A stretch of DNA of 15,637 bases, taken from Ferruginibacter sp. (lineage in GTDB: Bacteria; Bacteroidota; Bacteroidia; Chitinophagales; Chitinophagaceae). Of the stretch, positions 13,334 through 15,637 are shown piece by piece; position 1 is the first letter of the stretch, and each line of letters begins with the position of its first letter. Where the stretch lies: the NCBI GenBank assembly GCA_025352435.1, contig JANXTN010000142.1:1-15637 (forward strand), given 5' to 3'. A program made the translations under genes and the position numbers. A model generated the notes under the pieces. It was not told the origin of the DNA and made no database searches. It worked only from the letters and a program-made list of their open reading frames with translations.

Positions 13334-15637
13334 TTAATCCATATCGCAGCCGATTGGTGCACCAGGAGGTAACGTTTCGGGAATAAATGCTTTTCCATCC
13401 AACCGGTTTTTAATCCTGTCTAAGGTTAATAATAAATAGCCTTTTTTAATGGAATCGGCGGCAGACATTTGATTGGTTGCATAGATTTTTATATCGTCTA
13501 TTGCTTTTGAAATAGCTGCATTTGTAGCAAAGGAAATTTCGGTATTTAAAGAAACGCCCAACAAATACGTGAGGAGCAATTGCTCATTCTGCTGCAGTAT
13601 TAAACCTTGCAAGCCATTTAAGCGTGGGGCTTTCCATGTTTTATCCATTAATACTTTCATCATCTCATCTATCCCCAAGCCATTGTTTTCTGCCTGATAT
13701 TGCACCATTCTGTTTAAACGTGCAGGGTTGAATATAAATGAGAGTGGAAAATCTGCAGCACTTTCGGCTGCCGCTAAAGGATCGAAGGCAAGGCCAGTTC
13801 TTCTATTAAATAATTCTTTATTGTAATTATAACCTGCAGGTCGTGGTGGTATGAGTTTGATTATGCTTTCGGGCAGAGCCAGCATTTTAGGATCCAAACA
13901 ATCCACCACAGCATTTAACGCTTTTAACTGCTCTTGCTTTGAAAGTGGCTGGGTAACCATTTGACCATCGCCTTTGAGTGCATAGGAATAATTTAAACCG
14001 CCGACCTGTTTTGCAACAGCTTCTACCTGGTAGCGATGAAAGAGATAAATGGGTACCAACACATCTTCCAACATAGCCATGGGAACTCCATTGCGAATAT
14101 TGTTTAAACCAAATTGCGACAAAGCTTTTTCCCGCACTTTTAAAACTTCTTTTAAACCGCTCACGGCATCTTTACCTACATCCCATAAATGCGCAGCCGG
14201 ATGCAGACCTGCAGGGTCCCTTGCATCTCTATCTGATATAAATGTCAAGCCAATTTTACCTGCATCTGTAATAATTTTATTTAAGGCTTTTGCTTCATCC
14301 GTACCTGCAGGAAAATCTGCATACCCAAAATTTATAGATACTTTATCCCAATCACCAATTTGATTGGTGTAAGCATTATCAAGATCAATTTCTCCTTTGC
14401 TATTTACTGTAACAACCGGCGATGGATAATCCATAACGCTTGCACGACCTTGTGTGCTTGCAATATAGTTATGCATGAGCCCAAGCGTGTGGCCGATTTC
14501 GTGAGCGGCCAATTGTTGCAAACGCTGCAAACTCATCTGCAGCATTTTATTGTTTGCAGGCATACCGTTTTCAAATGGTGCTAATAATCCTTGTGCAATT
14601 AAGTAATCCTGTCTTACTCTTAACGAACCAAGCGTAACATTTCCTTTTATGATTTCACCAGTGCGTGGATCTACAATAGATGCACCGTAAGACCAACCTC
14701 TTGTAGATCGGTGCACCCAATTAACCATGTTGTATCTAATGTCCATCGGATCTGCATCATCAGGTAATAATTTTACCTGAAAAGCATTTTTGAAACCTGC
14801 TGCTTCAAAGGCCTGGTTCCACCATTGAGCACCTTCGAGCAATGCACTTCTAATTGGTTCAGGTGTCCCATTATCTAAATAATAAATAATTGGCTTTATG
14901 GGTTCACTCATTGCTGCGGCAGGATCTTTCTTTTGCAGGCGATGGCGTGTAATAAACATTTTATTGATAGGTTCGGTAACGGGTGTGCTATAATCAAAAT
15001 AGTTGATAGCGTTGTAACCTGCACGTGCATCAAATTCCCGTGGCTTGTAATTATTATCCGGTAATTCTATAAACGAATGGTGAATGCGCAATGTGATAGC
15101 ATCTGCTACAGGTGCAACAGTTGCAACCAAATTATTTTCCTTAGCATCTTTAGAAACATAAGTCATGCTCGTTTCAAATTCTGCATTTAACGGGAAATTT
15201 TTTGTGTGTGGTATGTACATGGTAGATCTGGAAAGATCAATGCTGTAACTACCCTGCTTCATATTTTGTAATTGATTTGAAACCTGCATAGCATCTCTCA
15301 TAAGGAAGGCAGTAGCATCTACTAAATAAGAACCTTTTGTTTCTGCTTCTGCTGCAAAGCCCCATAAGGCTGACTGTGCAAAGGATTGCTCTACTGCTCT
15401 CCTTTCTGCTACATCACTTGTGATGGCCCTGTAATCATAATTAGGCTGCACCATCAATATTTTATTCCCTACTCTTGTAAATTTGATAATAGCTGTAGTT
15501 CCTAATTTGCCTCTGTCTAATCCAATATCGTTCGAGCCTAAGCCCGCCGGCAAAGAAGTCTGGTACAACAATTCAGAATCAAACTTATTTATCTCCATCC
15601 ATATTTTTCCTGCATTTGCATCCCAATAAAATTTTAT
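13334..15637 (-). CDS. Zinc-dependent metalloprotease, DUF5117/DUF4953 family (N-terminus beyond window)
   Basis: The frame is open to the window edge and gives 767 residues. The Met encoded at 15598 is internal, since the preceding 13 codons read IKFYWDANAGKIW and belong to the same domain. The visible part begins in the DUF5117 region (SLPAGLGSNDIGLDRGKLG). It then reaches the zinc site HEIGHTLGLMHNY at 14503-14465: HExxHxxGxxH with the metzincin third His, and a Met-turn SVMDYPSP about 13 residues later. The C-terminal DUF4953-like region has RTGLAFDPLAAAESA and ends PPGAPIGCDMD. All zinc ligands and the catalytic Glu are present, so an active endopeptidase is expected. Family members normally carry a signal peptide and act in the periplasm or outside the cell, but the signal lies outside the window. 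No T9SS sorting domain is visible at the C-terminus. It converges with the flavoprotein gene 82 bp away. Confidence 0.9.
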   Translation of the reverse strand: MKFYWDANAGKIWMEINKFDSELLYQTSLPAGLGSNDIGLDRGKLGTTAIIKFTRVGNKILMVQPNYDYRAITSDVAERRAVEQSFAQSALWGFAAEAETKGSYLVDATAFLMRDAMQVSNQLQNMKQGSYSIDLSRSTMYIPHTKNFPLNAEFETSMTYVSKDAKENNLVATVAPVADAITLRIHHSFIELPDNNYKPREFDARAGYNAINYFDYSTPVTEPINKMFITRHRLQKKDPAAAMSEPIKPIIYYLDNGTPEPIRSALLEGAQWWNQAFEAAGFKNAFQVKLLPDDADPMDIRYNMVNWVHRSTRGWSYGASIVDPRTGEIIKGNVTLGSLRVRQDYLIAQGLLAPFENGMPANNKMLQMSLQRLQQLAAHEIGHTLGLMHNYIASTQGRASVMDYPSPVVTVNSKGEIDLDNAYTNQIGDWDKVSINFGYADFPAGTDEAKALNKIITDAGKIGLTFISDRDARDPAGLHPAAHLWDVGKDAVSGLKEVLKVREKALSQFGLNNIRNGVPMAMLEDVLVPIYLFHRYQVEAVAKQVGGLNYSYALKGDGQMVTQPLSKQEQLKALNAVVDCLDPKMLALPESIIKLIPPRPAGYNYNKELFNRRTGLAFDPLAAAESAADFPLSFIFNPARLNRMVQYQAENNGLGIDEMMKVLMDKTWKAPRLNGLQGLILQQNEQLLLTYLLGVSLNTEISFATNAAISKAIDDIKIYATNQMSAADSIKKGYLLLTLDRIKNRLDGKAFIPETLPPGAPIGCDMD

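Noticed and set aside
1..15637. Search for defence systems, toxin-antitoxin pairs, integrases, tRNA genes or attachment sites
   Set aside because: None of the encoded proteins matches such functions, no cloverleaf or integrase was seen, and base composition looks even across the window. I found no evidence of horizontal transfer or of an undescribed multi-gene system.

Overview
The window looks like an ordinary chromosomal segment of an AT-rich member of the Bacteroidota, probably a Chitinophagaceae-like bacterium (the family-level placement is inference). The evidence is a GldB gliding-motility lipoprotein, a very large Ig-repeat protein ending in a type IX secretion (T9SS) type-B C-terminal domain, a DUF5117/DUF4953-type metalloprotease, start regions without Shine-Dalgarno sequences, and promoter-like matches to the Bacteroidota consensus TTG-N16..19-TAnnTTTG. 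I see no tRNA, rRNA, CRISPR array, insertion sequence, phage gene or integrase. No stretch above 300 bases lacks a gene.

Layout. At the left edge (1-252, minus) is the N-terminal piece of glutamine-dependent NAD+ synthetase, divergent from gldB (320-1330, plus). gldB converges with a 1155-residue secreted adhesin-like protein (1335-4802, minus) built from repeated Ig-like domains. Divergent from that is an S66 LD-carboxypeptidase of peptidoglycan recycling (4839-5744, plus). A minus-strand block follows. Read in transcription order it runs kup potassium uptake (9896 to 7869), a 158-bp spacer holding a diverged 66-bp tandem duplication, a single-domain rhodanese (7709-7404), and two tandem membrane-anchored alpha/beta hydrolases (7377-6589 and 6578-5766). 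The last three are spaced 26 and 10 bp apart and look like one transcription unit.

To the right lie a RimJ/RimL-like GNAT acetyltransferase and a DUF4337 membrane protein on the plus strand (10040-11230). Next is a stand-alone two-heme ferric-reductase-like membrane domain (11890-11282, minus), divergent from a geranylgeranyl-reductase-family flavoprotein (11998-13251, plus). The right edge is a large metzincin-type zinc metalloprotease (13334-15637, minus) whose N-terminus lies outside the window.

Functionally the window is a mix of housekeeping functions (NAD synthesis, cell-wall recycling, K+ uptake) and envelope or secretion functions (GldB, T9SS cargo, surface or periplasmic protease, membrane redox domain). 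I found no convincing undescribed multi-gene system. The most interesting points are the alternating A-B-A-B-A organisation of the Ig repeats, the duplicated intergenic element downstream of kup, the flavin-less two-heme membrane protein beside a flavoprotein, and several genes whose best start codon is GTG or TTG or lies well inside the longest open frame.
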